The notes under the pieces are model-generated. The model saw nothing but the letters and a program-made list of their open reading frames with translations. It did not search any database and was not told where the DNA came from. Positions 37,199-45,615 of a stretch of 64,000 nucleotides of DNA are shown piece after piece. Every line of letters starts with the position of its first letter. The first letter of the stretch is position 1. The DNA lies in assembly GCF_040675875.1 (NCBI RefSeq), contig NZ_JBEGII010000001.1:558001-622000 (forward strand). The letters run 5' to 3'. The translations under genes were made by a program, and so were the position numbers. This stretch comes from Microbacterium sp. LWO12-1.2 (GTDB lineage Bacteria > Actinomycetota > Actinomycetes > Actinomycetales > Microbacteriaceae).

Positions 37199-37687
37199 TC
37201 AGCCGGTGTACGTCTCGACGTTCACGATCTCGACCGCGATCGAGCGGCCGTTCGGCGCCTCGTACGACGACTTCTCGCCGACCTTGAGTCCGAGGATGGC
37301 CTGGCCGAGCGGGCTCGCCTCGCTGTAGACGTCGAGGTCGCTACCTGCGGCGATCTCGCGGCTGCCGAGCAGGAAGACCTCTTCGCCCCCGGCGACGATG
37401 GCGGTGACGACCGTACCGGGCTCGACGATGCCACGGCTGGCGGGAGCCTCGCCGACCTTCGCGGTCTTCAGCAGACCCTCGAGGGTGCGGATGCGGGCCT
37501 CCTGCTTGCCCTGTTCATCCTTCGCAGCGTGGTAGCCGCCGTTCTCCTTGAGGTCGCCTTCTTCGCGGGCGGCCTCGATGCGCTTGGCGATCTCGTCGCG
37601 ACCGAAGGTCGACAGGTGCTCCAGCTCGGCGACGAGTCGGTCATACGCTTCCTGCGTGAGGAAGGGAACCTGAGCGTCGGTGGACAT
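37199..37687 (-). CDS. greA: Transcription elongation factor GreA
   Basis: Binds the RNA polymerase secondary channel and stimulates cleavage of backtracked RNA. It has 162 residues. The N-terminal coiled-coil hairpin contains LTQEAYDRLVAELEHLS and EAREEGDLKENGGYHAAKDEQ, with the tip acidic residues. The C-terminal FKBP-like domain has SPLGQAILGLKVGEKSSYEAPNG. ATG 37687 has GAAGGAG eight bases upstream. Confidence 0.97.
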   Translation of the reverse strand: MSTDAQVPFLTQEAYDRLVAELEHLSTFGRDEIAKRIEAAREEGDLKENGGYHAAKDEQGKQEARIRTLEGLLKTAKVGEAPASRGIVEPGTVVTAIVAGGEEVFLLGSREIAAGSDLDVYSEASPLGQAILGLKVGEKSSYEAPNGRSIAVEIVNVETYTG

Positions 37688-37739
37688 GACGAAGCTCCTT
37701 CTTTCGGTATCCCGGCGCGTACTGCGGGGGATATGCCAA

Positions 37740-37766
37740 GACGCCCCGGCACGGTGCCAGGGCGTC
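37740..37766 (-). terminator. Terminator of the DUF4307 gene
   Basis: GACGCCC (37740-37746) and GGGCGTC (37760-37766) enclose a second stem, GGCAC with GTGCC. It lies between the DUF4307 stop and the greA start on the minus strand. Confidence 0.7.
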
Positions 37767-37783
37767 GTCTGTCTGCGATGAGT

Positions 37784-38170
37784 CTAAGCGACCCAACAGG
37801 TGTTCACCAAACCTGTGGTGGCCGCAGCAACGGTCGGAACAGTGGCGGACACCGCCGTCGAATGGCTCTCTCCTGCGGCGATGTCGACGAGCTTCCAGCC
37901 GACGACGCCGAACTCCTCGTCGAGGGCCTCGACGATGCAGATGACATCCTTGCCCTGCACCCCGGTCACCTGGAACCGGACCTCCACGGAGTGCTCGTCG
38001 ACCAGATCGAAGCCCAGATCGTCGGCGTCCACGGAGGACATGGACTGCGTCACGGTCATCCAGCTGAACGCCCCGACCACGAGTGCGGCGATGACGATTC
38101 CCACGATCCAGGGTCCCCGACGCTTCCGCGTGCGGCCGTATCGGTCGTCGAGCTGTGCTGCTGTCGTCAC
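37784..38170 (-). CDS. DUF4307 membrane protein
   Basis: A 128-residue bitopic protein. Its basic N-terminus (DDRYGRTRKRRGPW) is followed by one membrane helix (about 21-40) and an extracytoplasmic domain ending TTGLVNTCWV, typical of DUF4307 next to greA in actinobacteria. The start is GTG 38170 with no clear ribosome site. A shared promoter region with the divergent gene contains TAGGCT (38191-38196). Function unknown. Confidence 0.85.
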   Translation of the reverse strand: MTTAAQLDDRYGRTRKRRGPWIVGIVIAALVVGAFSWMTVTQSMSSVDADDLGFDLVDEHSVEVRFQVTGVQGKDVICIVEALDEEFGVVGWKLVDIAAGESHSTAVSATVPTVAAATTGLVNTCWVA

Positions 38171-38238
38171 GGGAGGGGTCTTCCGGTCGTTAGGCTGGTA
38201 CTTCCAGGTTATGCGACCTGCGCACGAAAGGCAGACAC

Positions 38239-38523
38239 ATGCTCGCTCTGACCGAGACCCCGATGCCGACGCCCACCATGACGGTGGCGCCGGAGGCTGT
38301 CACTCCGGGCTTCGTGGGCTTCGCGGTGATCGTCATCATCGTGATCGCGGTCATCCTGCTGATCTGGGACATGAACCGCCGTATCCGCCGAGTGCGCTAC
38401 CGCGAAGAGGTGCGCGAGGAGCTCGACGCAGAAGAAGCCGCACGTGCCGCCGACGAGGCCACCGAGACGGATGCCGACCTGCCGATCGTCCGCGAGGGCG
38501 ACGAGGGCGACACCCGCACGTGA
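38239..38523 (+). CDS. Small single-pass membrane protein
   Basis: A 94-residue protein with one strongly hydrophobic segment (about 25-45, GFAVIVIIVIAVILLIWDM) followed by a basic stretch (NRRIRRVRYREE) and an acidic tail. The ATG has a weak GAAAGGC upstream, and TAGGCT (38191-38196) gives a leader of about 36 bases. It is of the kind commonly found opposite DUF4307 in this lineage. Function unknown. Confidence 0.78.
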   Translation: MLALTETPMPTPTMTVAPEAVTPGFVGFAVIVIIVIAVILLIWDMNRRIRRVRYREEVREELDAEEAARAADEATETDADLPIVREGDEGDTRT

Positions 38524-38548
38524 GGCGAGTGGGCGTGACGGTGAGAGC

Positions 38549-39319
38549 TCAGTGCATCGTCATGCCGCCGGTGACGTTGAGGCCCTGCCCCGTCATGTAG
38601 CCGGCGAGATCGCTTGCCAGGAACAGAGCGACTCCCGCGACGTCACTCGGCGTCCCCGTCCGTCCGAGCGGTACCTGGGAACGATCCTCTGCGGCGATCT
38701 CCTCGGCCGACATCCCCCGAATGGCACCCCCTTCGATGCGCTCGCGGTGCTTCATGGGCGTCTCGATGATCCCCGGGCAGATCGCGTTCACGAGGATGCC
38801 GTGCGGAGCCAGCTCGACCGCCATGCTCTTCGTCACCCCGAGCACGGCGTGCTTCGACGCCACGTATGCGGTCATTCCGCGATACCCGTTCTTACCGGCC
38901 TGCGAGGCGATGAAGATGATCCGCCCCTTCCGTCCGGCGGACACGAGGCGCTTCGCCACATGTTTGGCCACCAGGAACGAACCCTTCGCGTTGACGTCGA
39001 GGTTGCGATCCCACTGCTGCTCGGTGGTCTCGGTCGCGAACGCCAGCGTCGAGGTTCCGGCGGCCATCACGACGACGTCGACCGGCCCCACCTGCTCCTC
39101 GATCGCCTCCAGCGCGGTGTCGACGGCGTTCTCGTCCGACACGTCGAGATGCAGCGACCATTCCCGCTCCCGGCCCTCGCGCAGCCCTCCCTCCGGAGTG
39201 CTGAGGTCCGCTCCGACGACGGTCGACCCCGCTGCGAGGAAGGCATCGACGATGCCTGCGCCGATGCCGCTGGCCCCGCCCGTGACCAGGACCACTCGCC
39301 CGTGCAGCTCCTCGAACAC
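38549..39319 (-). CDS. Short-chain dehydrogenase/reductase, last gene of the luxS operon
   Basis: A 256-residue NAD(P)-dependent oxidoreductase. The cofactor motif TGGASGIG is at 13-20. An acidic residue after the second strand (ADLS, Asp38) suggests NAD+ preference. The catalytic residues are Asn110, Ser139, Tyr152 and Lys156 (YVASK). GTG 39319 starts two bases after the luxS stop; ATG 39346, inside luxS, is an alternative, and neither has a good ribosome site. The position in the operon suggests that it acts on a product of LuxS or of the neighbouring dehydrogenase, but the substrate is unknown. Confidence 0.88.
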   Translation of the reverse strand: MFEELHGRVVLVTGGASGIGAGIVDAFLAAGSTVVGADLSTPEGGLREGREREWSLHLDVSDENAVDTALEAIEEQVGPVDVVVMAAGTSTLAFATETTEQQWDRNLDVNAKGSFLVAKHVAKRLVSAGRKGRIIFIASQAGKNGYRGMTAYVASKHAVLGVTKSMAVELAPHGILVNAICPGIIETPMKHRERIEGGAIRGMSAEEIAAEDRSQVPLGRTGTPSDVAGVALFLASDLAGYMTGQGLNVTGGMTMH

Positions 39320-39320
39320 G

Positions 39321-39794
39321 TCAGACGCCCACGCGGGAGAATGCATCCAGGCTGATCCCCTGAGCGAGGATCCGCTTCGACCATTCGCGAGCGCTGTGCA
39401 GGCTGTGGTCACGGTAGTTCCCGCAGCTGACCTCATCGACTCCGGGGACCTGTTCCCACGTGATGTCGGTGGCGATCGCGGTGAGGCTCTCGCGCACGGC
39501 ATGTGCGACGTCTGCGACGGCGGGTTCGCCCCAGGTGATCAGATGGAACCCTGTTCTGCAGCCGAACGGGGAGATGTCGATCACGCCGTCCAGGTGGTCG
39601 CGCAGCAGGCTCGCCAGCAGATGCTCGATGGTGTGCAGGCCGGCAGTCGGGATCTCGCCCTCGTTGGGCTGCACGAAACGGACGTCGAAGTTGGAGATCG
39701 CATCGCCATGCGGACCCTGCTCCACCGCGATGAGGCGAATATAGGGCGCGAGGACCGCGGTGTGGTCGAGGGTGAAGCTTTCGACTTCTGCCAT
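39321..39794 (-). CDS. luxS: S-ribosylhomocysteine lyase LuxS
   Basis: Cleaves S-ribosylhomocysteine to homocysteine and 4,5-dihydroxy-2,3-pentanedione (DPD), the precursor of autoinducer-2. The 157-residue protein has all metal ligands: His54 and His58 in HTIEHLL, and Cys124 in SCGNYRDHS. Glu57 and Cys79 (FGCRTGFH) are the catalytic pair. The ATG has AAAGGAA eight bases upstream, 12 bases after the dehydrogenase stop. No Pfs nucleosidase is in the operon, so the substrate must be made by a gene elsewhere. Confidence 0.97.
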   Translation of the reverse strand: MAEVESFTLDHTAVLAPYIRLIAVEQGPHGDAISNFDVRFVQPNEGEIPTAGLHTIEHLLASLLRDHLDGVIDISPFGCRTGFHLITWGEPAVADVAHAVRESLTAIATDITWEQVPGVDEVSCGNYRDHSLHSAREWSKRILAQGISLDAFSRVGV

Positions 39795-39806
39795 GGGATG
39801 TTCCTT

Positions 39807-40937
39807 TCAGGAGACGGTGGGGACGGAATGGTGAGCGAGCGCGACGCGGTCGAGTCGGGACTGACGGTCTTCGAGGGCGTGCATGGTGGCGATGAGCTCG
39901 GCGGCGGACGGCGACGGATCGAGGAGATGCACGCTCGAGTGCTCTCCTGTCGCGATCTCGGCGATCGTGCCGAGCGTTGCGGGGTCCTGTGCCGAGAGGC
40001 CGAGGTCCGCCAGCGAGCGGGGGAGGCCCAGAGCCGCGTACAGCTCGTTCATGCGGTCGATCTCCTCCCATCGGCGTTCATATGCGAGCTGCACAAGGAT
40101 GCCATATGCGACCTTCACTCCGTGCAGGAGGTCGCGCGTCTGCACGAAGGCACTGAGCGCGTCACCGATCGGATGCGCGGCAGTGGCACTGCCGGCTTCG
40201 GCGCCGAGCGCCCCGACGAGGCCCGCGGTGATCACGCACGCTTCGGCGAGGATGGCCCACGCCTCGCTGCGGACGCCTCGGCGCATGTCGTCGACTGCCG
40301 CGATTCCGTGGCTGGAGACCAGCTCTCCGCAGCGTGCAGCGGCCAGTCCGCCGAACGCCGTCAACGTGTCTGCGGTGTCGGCCCGGTCGAATGCGGCGCG
40401 GGTCTCGACGTGCTTGGCGATGGTGTCCGCGATGCCGGAGACGAAGAGCGCGACGGGCGAGTCGAACACGATCCGCGGATCCAGCAGCAGTCCTCGAGTC
40501 GGTGTGTCCCAGATCTCATGGCCGAGGTGACGGTGCTCGTCGTCGTAGTAGACACTGACGGCGGACCACCCCGAGCAGGTGCTGACGAGCGTCGGAGCGA
40601 GGTACACGGGCAAGGCGAGCGGATGCCCGACCGCTTTGGCGGTGTCGAGCACCTTTCCGCCGCCGAGCCCCAGTACCGCGTCTGCGCCTCTGCTCGTGGC
40701 GAGATCCTGAAGGCGGGTGATCTCGGCGGGACTGCACTCGCTCGTGAATCCGGCGTCGATGATCTCGACGGCGCTCAGATCGGGGAGAAACGGTGCGGCG
40801 GCGCGAAGCGAGTGGGCGCCGTGCACCCACAGCACCCTGGTGATGCGGTCTCTGTGCAGGAGTCCCGGCAGTTCGTCGATCGCGCCGATGCCGGAGTGCA
40901 CGATCGCGGGCCCCGGCCGCACGCGCGTCCGCGTCAT
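39807..40937 (-). CDS. Iron/zinc-containing alcohol dehydrogenase, GldA-like
   Basis: A 376-residue member of the group III dehydrogenases, closest by eye to glycerol dehydrogenase. The NAD loop is GLGGGKVLDTAKAVG (92-102). The metal ligands are Asp171, His255 and His272, nearly the numbering of the Geobacillus glycerol dehydrogenase site. PTLVSTCSGWSAVSV aligns to the GldA nicotinamide loop, with Cys121 where GldA has Asp, so substrate preference may differ. GldA-type enzymes reduce vicinal dicarbonyls and hydroxyketones, which would suit DPD. The ATG overlaps the aminotransferase stop (ATGA). Confidence 0.88.
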   Translation of the reverse strand: MTRTRVRPGPAIVHSGIGAIDELPGLLHRDRITRVLWVHGAHSLRAAAPFLPDLSAVEIIDAGFTSECSPAEITRLQDLATSRGADAVLGLGGGKVLDTAKAVGHPLALPVYLAPTLVSTCSGWSAVSVYYDDEHRHLGHEIWDTPTRGLLLDPRIVFDSPVALFVSGIADTIAKHVETRAAFDRADTADTLTAFGGLAAARCGELVSSHGIAAVDDMRRGVRSEAWAILAEACVITAGLVGALGAEAGSATAAHPIGDALSAFVQTRDLLHGVKVAYGILVQLAYERRWEEIDRMNELYAALGLPRSLADLGLSAQDPATLGTIAEIATGEHSSVHLLDPSPSAAELIATMHALEDRQSRLDRVALAHHSVPTVS

Positions 40938-42094
40938 CGCTGCGCCCCCTTCGCGACGGCGAGCCGCTCGACGAGCTCGTGGAGACGCTCCAGCGGATGC
41001 ACGAGGCTGATGCGGATGAACCCCGCCCCACCGGCGCCGAAGCCGCTTCCCGGGGCGACGGCGACGCCGTGCTCGGCGAGCAGACGTTCCGCGAAGGCGA
41101 CATCGTCGTCTCCGCGGAGCCCCACCCACACGAAGAAGGTCCCGGAGGGCGCGACCACATCCCACCCCTGGGCGCGGAGCGCATCCACGACGAGGTCGCG
41201 GCGGGCGAGGTATGTCGCCAGGAGGTCGTGTGCGACCTCCTGGTCCCCGGCGAGAGCCGCGGCCGCCGCATCCTGCGTCGCCCCGAAGATGGTGCTGAAC
41301 GCGTGCGCCTGGTAGCTCCGCATCGCCGCGATGAGCGGGGCAGCGCCGGCAGCGAAGCCGATCCGCCATCCGGCCATGTTGTAGGTCTTGGAGAGCGTGG
41401 AGACCTCGACCGTCCTGCTCGTGTCGACCGTCAGCGCGGAGAGGGGGCGTGCGTCGTATCCGAGAGACGAATAGGCGAAGTCGTTGATGACGGCCGCCTC
41501 GAGTCGTGTGCTCTCCGCGACCGCATCGTCGAACGTCGAAACGGTGGCGACTGCTCCGGTGGGGTTGTGGGGGTAGTTGAGCAGGATCGCCGCAGCGTCG
41601 TCGAGATCGCGCAGCGTGGCGAAGTCCGGCTGGTACCCGCGTGCTCGATCCAGCGGGAGGGTGCGCAGCTCGGCGCCCGCGAGCTCTGCCGCTGTCGCGT
41701 AGGCGGGGTAGCCGGGATCAGGTACCACGAGCGTCCGTCCCTCGTCGACGAGCCCGAGAATCGCGGCCATCAGTGCCTCATGCGAGCCGTGGAACGCGGC
41801 GATCTGGGTGTCGGGATCGAGCACCACGCCGTGATCCTCCTGGTACCGCGCGGCGATCGCGTGCGAGAGCGCAGGCCGCACCCGGTACGCGGGGTATCCG
41901 TGGTTGACAGGATCAGCCACCGCGGCCTGCATCGTCGCGACGATGTGCGCCGGCGTCGGGAGATCGGGGTTGCCCTTGGACACGTCGATGACGTCCAGGC
42001 CCGCCGCGCGCGCCTGCGCGACGGCGCGGTCGAGAGCACCGAAGAAGTTCGGCGGGAGGTTCTCGACCCGTGCCGCAGCGCGCAGCGCCGTCAT
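40934..42094 (-). CDS. Class I/II PLP aminotransferase
   Basis: A 386-residue fold-type I aminotransferase. Visible features are the PDPGYPAY and NYPHNPTGA segments, PLP Lys236 in STLSKTYNMAGWR, and the carboxylate-binding arginine in FIRISLV. The sequence fits the broad aspartate/methionine-aminotransferase group (Ib-gamma). In an operon with a methionine importer and LuxS, a methionine or homocysteine 2-oxoacid transamination is a reasonable guess. ATG overlaps the metI stop by four bases. Confidence 0.88.
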   Translation of the reverse strand: MTALRAAARVENLPPNFFGALDRAVAQARAAGLDVIDVSKGNPDLPTPAHIVATMQAAVADPVNHGYPAYRVRPALSHAIAARYQEDHGVVLDPDTQIAAFHGSHEALMAAILGLVDEGRTLVVPDPGYPAYATAAELAGAELRTLPLDRARGYQPDFATLRDLDDAAAILLNYPHNPTGAVATVSTFDDAVAESTRLEAAVINDFAYSSLGYDARPLSALTVDTSRTVEVSTLSKTYNMAGWRIGFAAGAAPLIAAMRSYQAHAFSTIFGATQDAAAAALAGDQEVAHDLLATYLARRDLVVDALRAQGWDVVAPSGTFFVWVGLRGDDDVAFAERLLAEHGVAVAPGSGFGAGGAGFIRISLVHPLERLHELVERLAVAKGAQR

Positions 42095-42750
42095 CGACGT
42101 CGCAGCTTCCGGGCGAGGCGGGTGCCGAACAGCTGGATGAGCTGCACGATGACGACGAGCGTCACCACGGTGACGAGCATCGTCACCCCATCGAACCGCT
42201 GATAGCCGTAGGAGATGGCGAGGTCGCCGATGCCCCCGGCTCCCACTGTTCCGGCCATGGCGGTCGCATCCAGAAGGCCGATCGTCGCGGTCGTGAGCGC
42301 GAGCACGAGAGATCCCCGTGCCTCGGGCAGGAGGAACCGTACGAAGATCTGCACGGGGGTCGCTCCCATCGACTTCGCGGCTTCCACGATGCCCTCGGGA
42401 ACCTCCAGGAGGGAGTTCTCGACGAGCCGGCCGATGTAAGGCGCGACCATGAGGATGAGCGGAACCAGTGCCCCGTTCACTCCGATGGAGGTGCCGACGA
42501 TCAGCCGGGTGAACGGGAGGATCGCGACGAGCAGGATGATGAACGGGAGTGACCGCACGACGTTGATGAACGCATTGAGCACGAAGGAGATCACCGCATT
42601 GGGCAGCACCCCAGCGGGTCGGGTCACGACCACGGCGATGCCGAGCAGGATGCCGAGGAGCGACCCGAAGAAGAGGGAGATCCCCAGCATGTAGAGCGTC
42701 TCGCCGAGCGCTTCGAGGAAGAGCTCGGGAGTGAGCAGAGTGTCGATCAC
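42091..42750 (-). CDS. metI: Methionine ABC transporter permease
   Basis: A 219-residue permease with five membrane segments and the EAA loop EAAKSMGATPVQIFVRFLLPEA that docks on MetN. The D-methionine/MetI family pattern FVLNAFINVVRSLPFIILLVAILPFTRL is present. It overlaps both neighbours (ATGA), consistent with tight stoichiometric expression with metN. Confidence 0.94.
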   Translation of the reverse strand: MIDTLLTPELFLEALGETLYMLGISLFFGSLLGILLGIAVVVTRPAGVLPNAVISFVLNAFINVVRSLPFIILLVAILPFTRLIVGTSIGVNGALVPLILMVAPYIGRLVENSLLEVPEGIVEAAKSMGATPVQIFVRFLLPEARGSLVLALTTATIGLLDATAMAGTVGAGGIGDLAISYGYQRFDGVTMLVTVVTLVVIVQLIQLFGTRLARKLRRR

Positions 42751-43811
42751 AGGATGACCTCCTCGACGCTGACGATCCGGTCGGTCAAGTAGCTGAACGC
42801 GGCCTTCCGTTGGCTGTCATCGCCTTCGACCTGGACGACCATGTGGCCGACCGTGCGGTCCTGGATATCGGTCATGTCGGCGTGCAGGATGTTGACGCGC
42901 AGGCCGAAGTCGGAGATGAGAGCGCCGACGATCGGACTCGTCACCTCCTCGTCGATGAACCTCAGCCGCCACAGGGGGTGCCCGCCGACGGCACGACGCA
43001 CCCGCTCCGGAAGCTCGTGCGGGATGACGGTTCCGACGAATGCCTGCGCGATGGCCGTCTGCGGTCGCACGAAGACGTCCATCACCGTGCCCTGCTCGAC
43101 GATGCGCCCGCCCTCCATCACCGCGACGGAGTGACAGAGGTTCTTGATCACGTCCATCTCGTGCGTGACGACGAGGATCGTCGTTCCGTACTCTCGGTTC
43201 ACCCTTCTGAGCAGGTCGATGATCTGGAGAGTCGTCGAAGGATCCAGGGCGCTCGTCGCCTCGTCGCACAGCAGCACCGCAGGATTGCGGATGATGGCGC
43301 GTGCGATGCCGACGCGCTGCTTCTGTCCGCCGGAGAGCTGGCCCGGGTACGCGCCGAGCCGCGAACCCAGCCCCACGAATTCCAGCGCCTCCGTGGCGCG
43401 CTCACGGGACTCGCGCCGTCCGATGCCGTCGAGTCTCAGGGGCAGCGCCACGTTGTCCAGGACCGTGACCGTGTCCAGCAGCTGGAACTGCTGGAAGATC
43501 ATGGCGGTGTGCTTGCGTGCCGCTCGCAGCTCCGCCGTCGACAGCGAGGCGAGATCGACGCCGTCCACCTGGACGATCCCGGACGTCGGTGCCTCCAGGG
43601 CGTTGACCATTCTGATCAGGGTGCTCTTGCCTGCGCCGCTGTGCCCGATGACGCCGAAGATGTCCCCGCGGCGAACGGCGACGGTGACATCGTCGAGGGC
43701 GGTGAGCTGTTCACCGCCGCGACCGTACCGACGGGTCACACCCTCCAGCCGGACGGCTGTCGTCGTCAGATCGGACGCCGCGGCGCCGAGTCCCTGACTC
43801 GACGCCGTCAT
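42747..43811 (-). CDS. metN: Methionine ABC transporter ATP-binding protein
   Basis: The 354-residue ATPase has Walker A GHSGAGKST (56-64), signature LSGGQKQRV, Walker B LLCDEATSALD and the H-loop VVTHEM. The last ~75 residues form a NIL domain (LRFIDEEVTSPIVGALISDFGLRVNILHADM), the methionine-sensing regulatory domain of MetN. ATG 43811 shares one base with the metQ stop. An upstream reading to 43919 is rejected because it would enter metQ. Confidence 0.95.
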   Translation of the reverse strand: MTASSQGLGAAASDLTTTAVRLEGVTRRYGRGGEQLTALDDVTVAVRRGDIFGVIGHSGAGKSTLIRMVNALEAPTSGIVQVDGVDLASLSTAELRAARKHTAMIFQQFQLLDTVTVLDNVALPLRLDGIGRRESRERATEALEFVGLGSRLGAYPGQLSGGQKQRVGIARAIIRNPAVLLCDEATSALDPSTTLQIIDLLRRVNREYGTTILVVTHEMDVIKNLCHSVAVMEGGRIVEQGTVMDVFVRPQTAIAQAFVGTVIPHELPERVRRAVGGHPLWRLRFIDEEVTSPIVGALISDFGLRVNILHADMTDIQDRTVGHMVVQVEGDDSQRKAAFSYLTDRIVSVEEVIL

Positions 43812-44668
43812 CAGCGCTCCAGGGCGGCCGGGAGGTGGTAGCCGTCGTACTGCTCGTTCGATGCGATGTAGTCGGCGAAGGCGTCTGATTCGTACGCCGC
43901 CTCGATCGCCTTCGCCCACTCGCTGTCGAGGTTCTTCTCATCGACGGCGACGACGACGGAGAATTCGTCCGTCAGATCCTCGAGCTGCAGCGCGTCGGTG
44001 AGCTTCAGCCCTCCGGACACGACGAAGTTGCCCTGGATCACGCTGTAGTCGACGTCCGCGAGAGCAGGGACCTGCTGCGCGTTCTCCATCTCCACGAATG
44101 CGAGATCGTGCGGGTTGTCGACGACGTCGGCCAACGAGGTCGTGGCCGGGTCGATGTCGTCGGAGAGGGTCACCCAGCCGACGGACTCGAGCACCTTGAG
44201 TGCACGGTACTCGTTCGCAGGCTGGTTCGGCACGGCGACGGTTGACCCCTTCTCGACCTCGTCCAGGGTGGACTTCTTTCCGCCGAACAGCGCCATCGGC
44301 GGACCCGGCACCTGGACGAGCGCCGCGTTGGAGAGGCCCTCCTGCTGGTTGATCGCCTCGAGATAGACAGGGTGCTGCATGATGTTCGCGTCGATCTCTC
44401 CGTCGCTGAGCGCGACATTGACGATGACGCCGTCGGTGAAGTCCTTGGTCTCCACCGTGTAGCCCTCCTCTTCGAGGATCGGTTCGATGCCCGCGGTGAA
44501 CATCTCGAGGTAGGGCCCGGGGGTGAAGCCGATCGTGATCGTCTTCTTGGCTGACGCGCTCGAGCCGTCGTCCGCGGAGGTCGACGGCGCTGACGAGCAG
44601 CCGGACGCGAGGACGGCGACGAGGGCGGTGGATGCGGACAGGGCGATGACGCGACTGATTCGACGCAT
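43811..44668 (-). CDS. metQ: Methionine-binding lipoprotein (NlpA family), first gene of the luxS operon
   Basis: The 285-residue substrate-binding lipoprotein has a basic N-terminus, hydrophobic segment and lipobox LASGC (lipidated Cys24). The NlpA/MetQ body includes KKTITIGFTPGPYLEMF, IMQHPVYLEAIN and KGSTVAVPNQPANEYRAL. TAGGTT (minus strand, 44707-44712) gives a leader of only about 31 bases with GGAG near the ATG, too short for a SAM riboswitch. The ligand could be methionine or a related thioether. Confidence 0.95.
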   Translation of the reverse strand: MRRISRVIALSASTALVAVLASGCSSAPSTSADDGSSASAKKTITIGFTPGPYLEMFTAGIEPILEEEGYTVETKDFTDGVIVNVALSDGEIDANIMQHPVYLEAINQQEGLSNAALVQVPGPPMALFGGKKSTLDEVEKGSTVAVPNQPANEYRALKVLESVGWVTLSDDIDPATTSLADVVDNPHDLAFVEMENAQQVPALADVDYSVIQGNFVVSGGLKLTDALQLEDLTDEFSVVVAVDEKNLDSEWAKAIEAAYESDAFADYIASNEQYDGYHLPAALER

Positions 44669-44796
44669 GAGGACACTCCGGAGAACGAGGATGGGCGGGT
44701 TTCTCGAACCTAACGGCCGAGAGAACCTCCTCCGTCATCCTGTTACGAACCGTGTCGAAACGATCCGCTCCGATGGGGCCCGGAGTCCTCAGCCCC

Positions 44797-45534
44797 TCAG
44801 AGGGGAACGCCCAGCGAGGGGGAGAGCGGCGCGAGCGCGATGAGCAGGCATGCGGTCCAGTGGCAGAGGAATGCCAGGACCGTGCAGACGTGGAAGATCT
44901 CGTGGAAGCCGAATCGGCCCGGCCACGGGTTGGGCTTCTTGAGCGCGTAGATGATGGCGCCGCCGGTGTAGAGCAGCCCGCCGACGATCACGAGGATCAT
45001 CATGGCGACGTTGGCCGCGAACAGGTCGGCCATGAACATCACTGCCGCCCATCCCATGAGCAGATAGAGGGCCACGTAGAGCCAGCGGGGCGCGTGGATC
45101 CAGAAGACGCGGAACAGGATGCCGACGACGGTGCCACCCCACACGAGACTCAGCAGCAGCGTGCCCTTCTCCGGAGGGAGCGCCAGCGTGGCGAGCGGCG
45201 TGTAGGTTCCCGCGATCAGCAGGAAGATGTTGGCGTGGTCGATCCGCTTCAGGATCAGCTTGACACGGGGCTTCCAGTCGAAGCGGTGGTACAGAGCGGA
45301 GTTGCCGAACAGGAGCAGCGAGCTCGCCATGAAGACGGCGGCCGACCACTTCGCCGCACCGCCCTGGGCGACGATGATCAGCACGATACCGGCGACGATG
45401 GCAACCGGGAAGGTGCCGGCGTGGATCCAACCGCGCCACGTCGGGCGGATCTCGGCCACCGCTTCATCGACGGCGGCAGCGTCGAGGAGGGGTAGCTGAG
45501 GAAGATCTTCGCCGGTGGATTCGGGAGTGCTCAC
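44797..45534 (-). CDS. Hemolysin III / PAQR-family membrane protein
   Basis: The 245-residue protein has seven hydrophobic segments and the HlyIII motifs: NSALYHRFDW, KRIDHANIFLLIAGTYTP and, at the end, GFHEIFHVCTVLAFLCHW. The His/Asp set is the predicted metal site of the PAQR family. Hemolytic activity is not implied. GTG 45534 follows TAGAGT plus six bases (leaderless). It stands divergent from uppS with 81 bases between, a pair common in this family of bacteria. Confidence 0.92.
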   Translation of the reverse strand: MSTPESTGEDLPQLPLLDAAAVDEAVAEIRPTWRGWIHAGTFPVAIVAGIVLIIVAQGGAAKWSAAVFMASSLLLFGNSALYHRFDWKPRVKLILKRIDHANIFLLIAGTYTPLATLALPPEKGTLLLSLVWGGTVVGILFRVFWIHAPRWLYVALYLLMGWAAVMFMADLFAANVAMMILVIVGGLLYTGGAIIYALKKPNPWPGRFGFHEIFHVCTVLAFLCHWTACLLIALAPLSPSLGVPL

Positions 45535-45615
45535 AGCCTCACTCTAGGCGCGCCCGCATGCCGGTGGCCGTACATATCCTCAGCTTCCTGGCGGCGAGCA
45601 CGGTAGCGTAGGGAG

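Noticed and set aside
39321..39794. Claim of AI-2 quorum sensing in this organism
   Set aside because: LuxS alone serves the methyl cycle. No AI-2 receptor or lsr genes are visible, and the AI-2E family name at 34.7 kb does not prove AI-2 transport.
44669..44796. SAM or other methionine riboswitch before metQ
   Set aside because: The predicted leader is only about 31 bases, and I see none of the conserved SAM riboswitch core bases.
44797..45534. Hemolysin virulence factor
   Set aside because: The HlyIII/PAQR name is historical; the family is common in harmless bacteria and nothing here indicates hemolysis.
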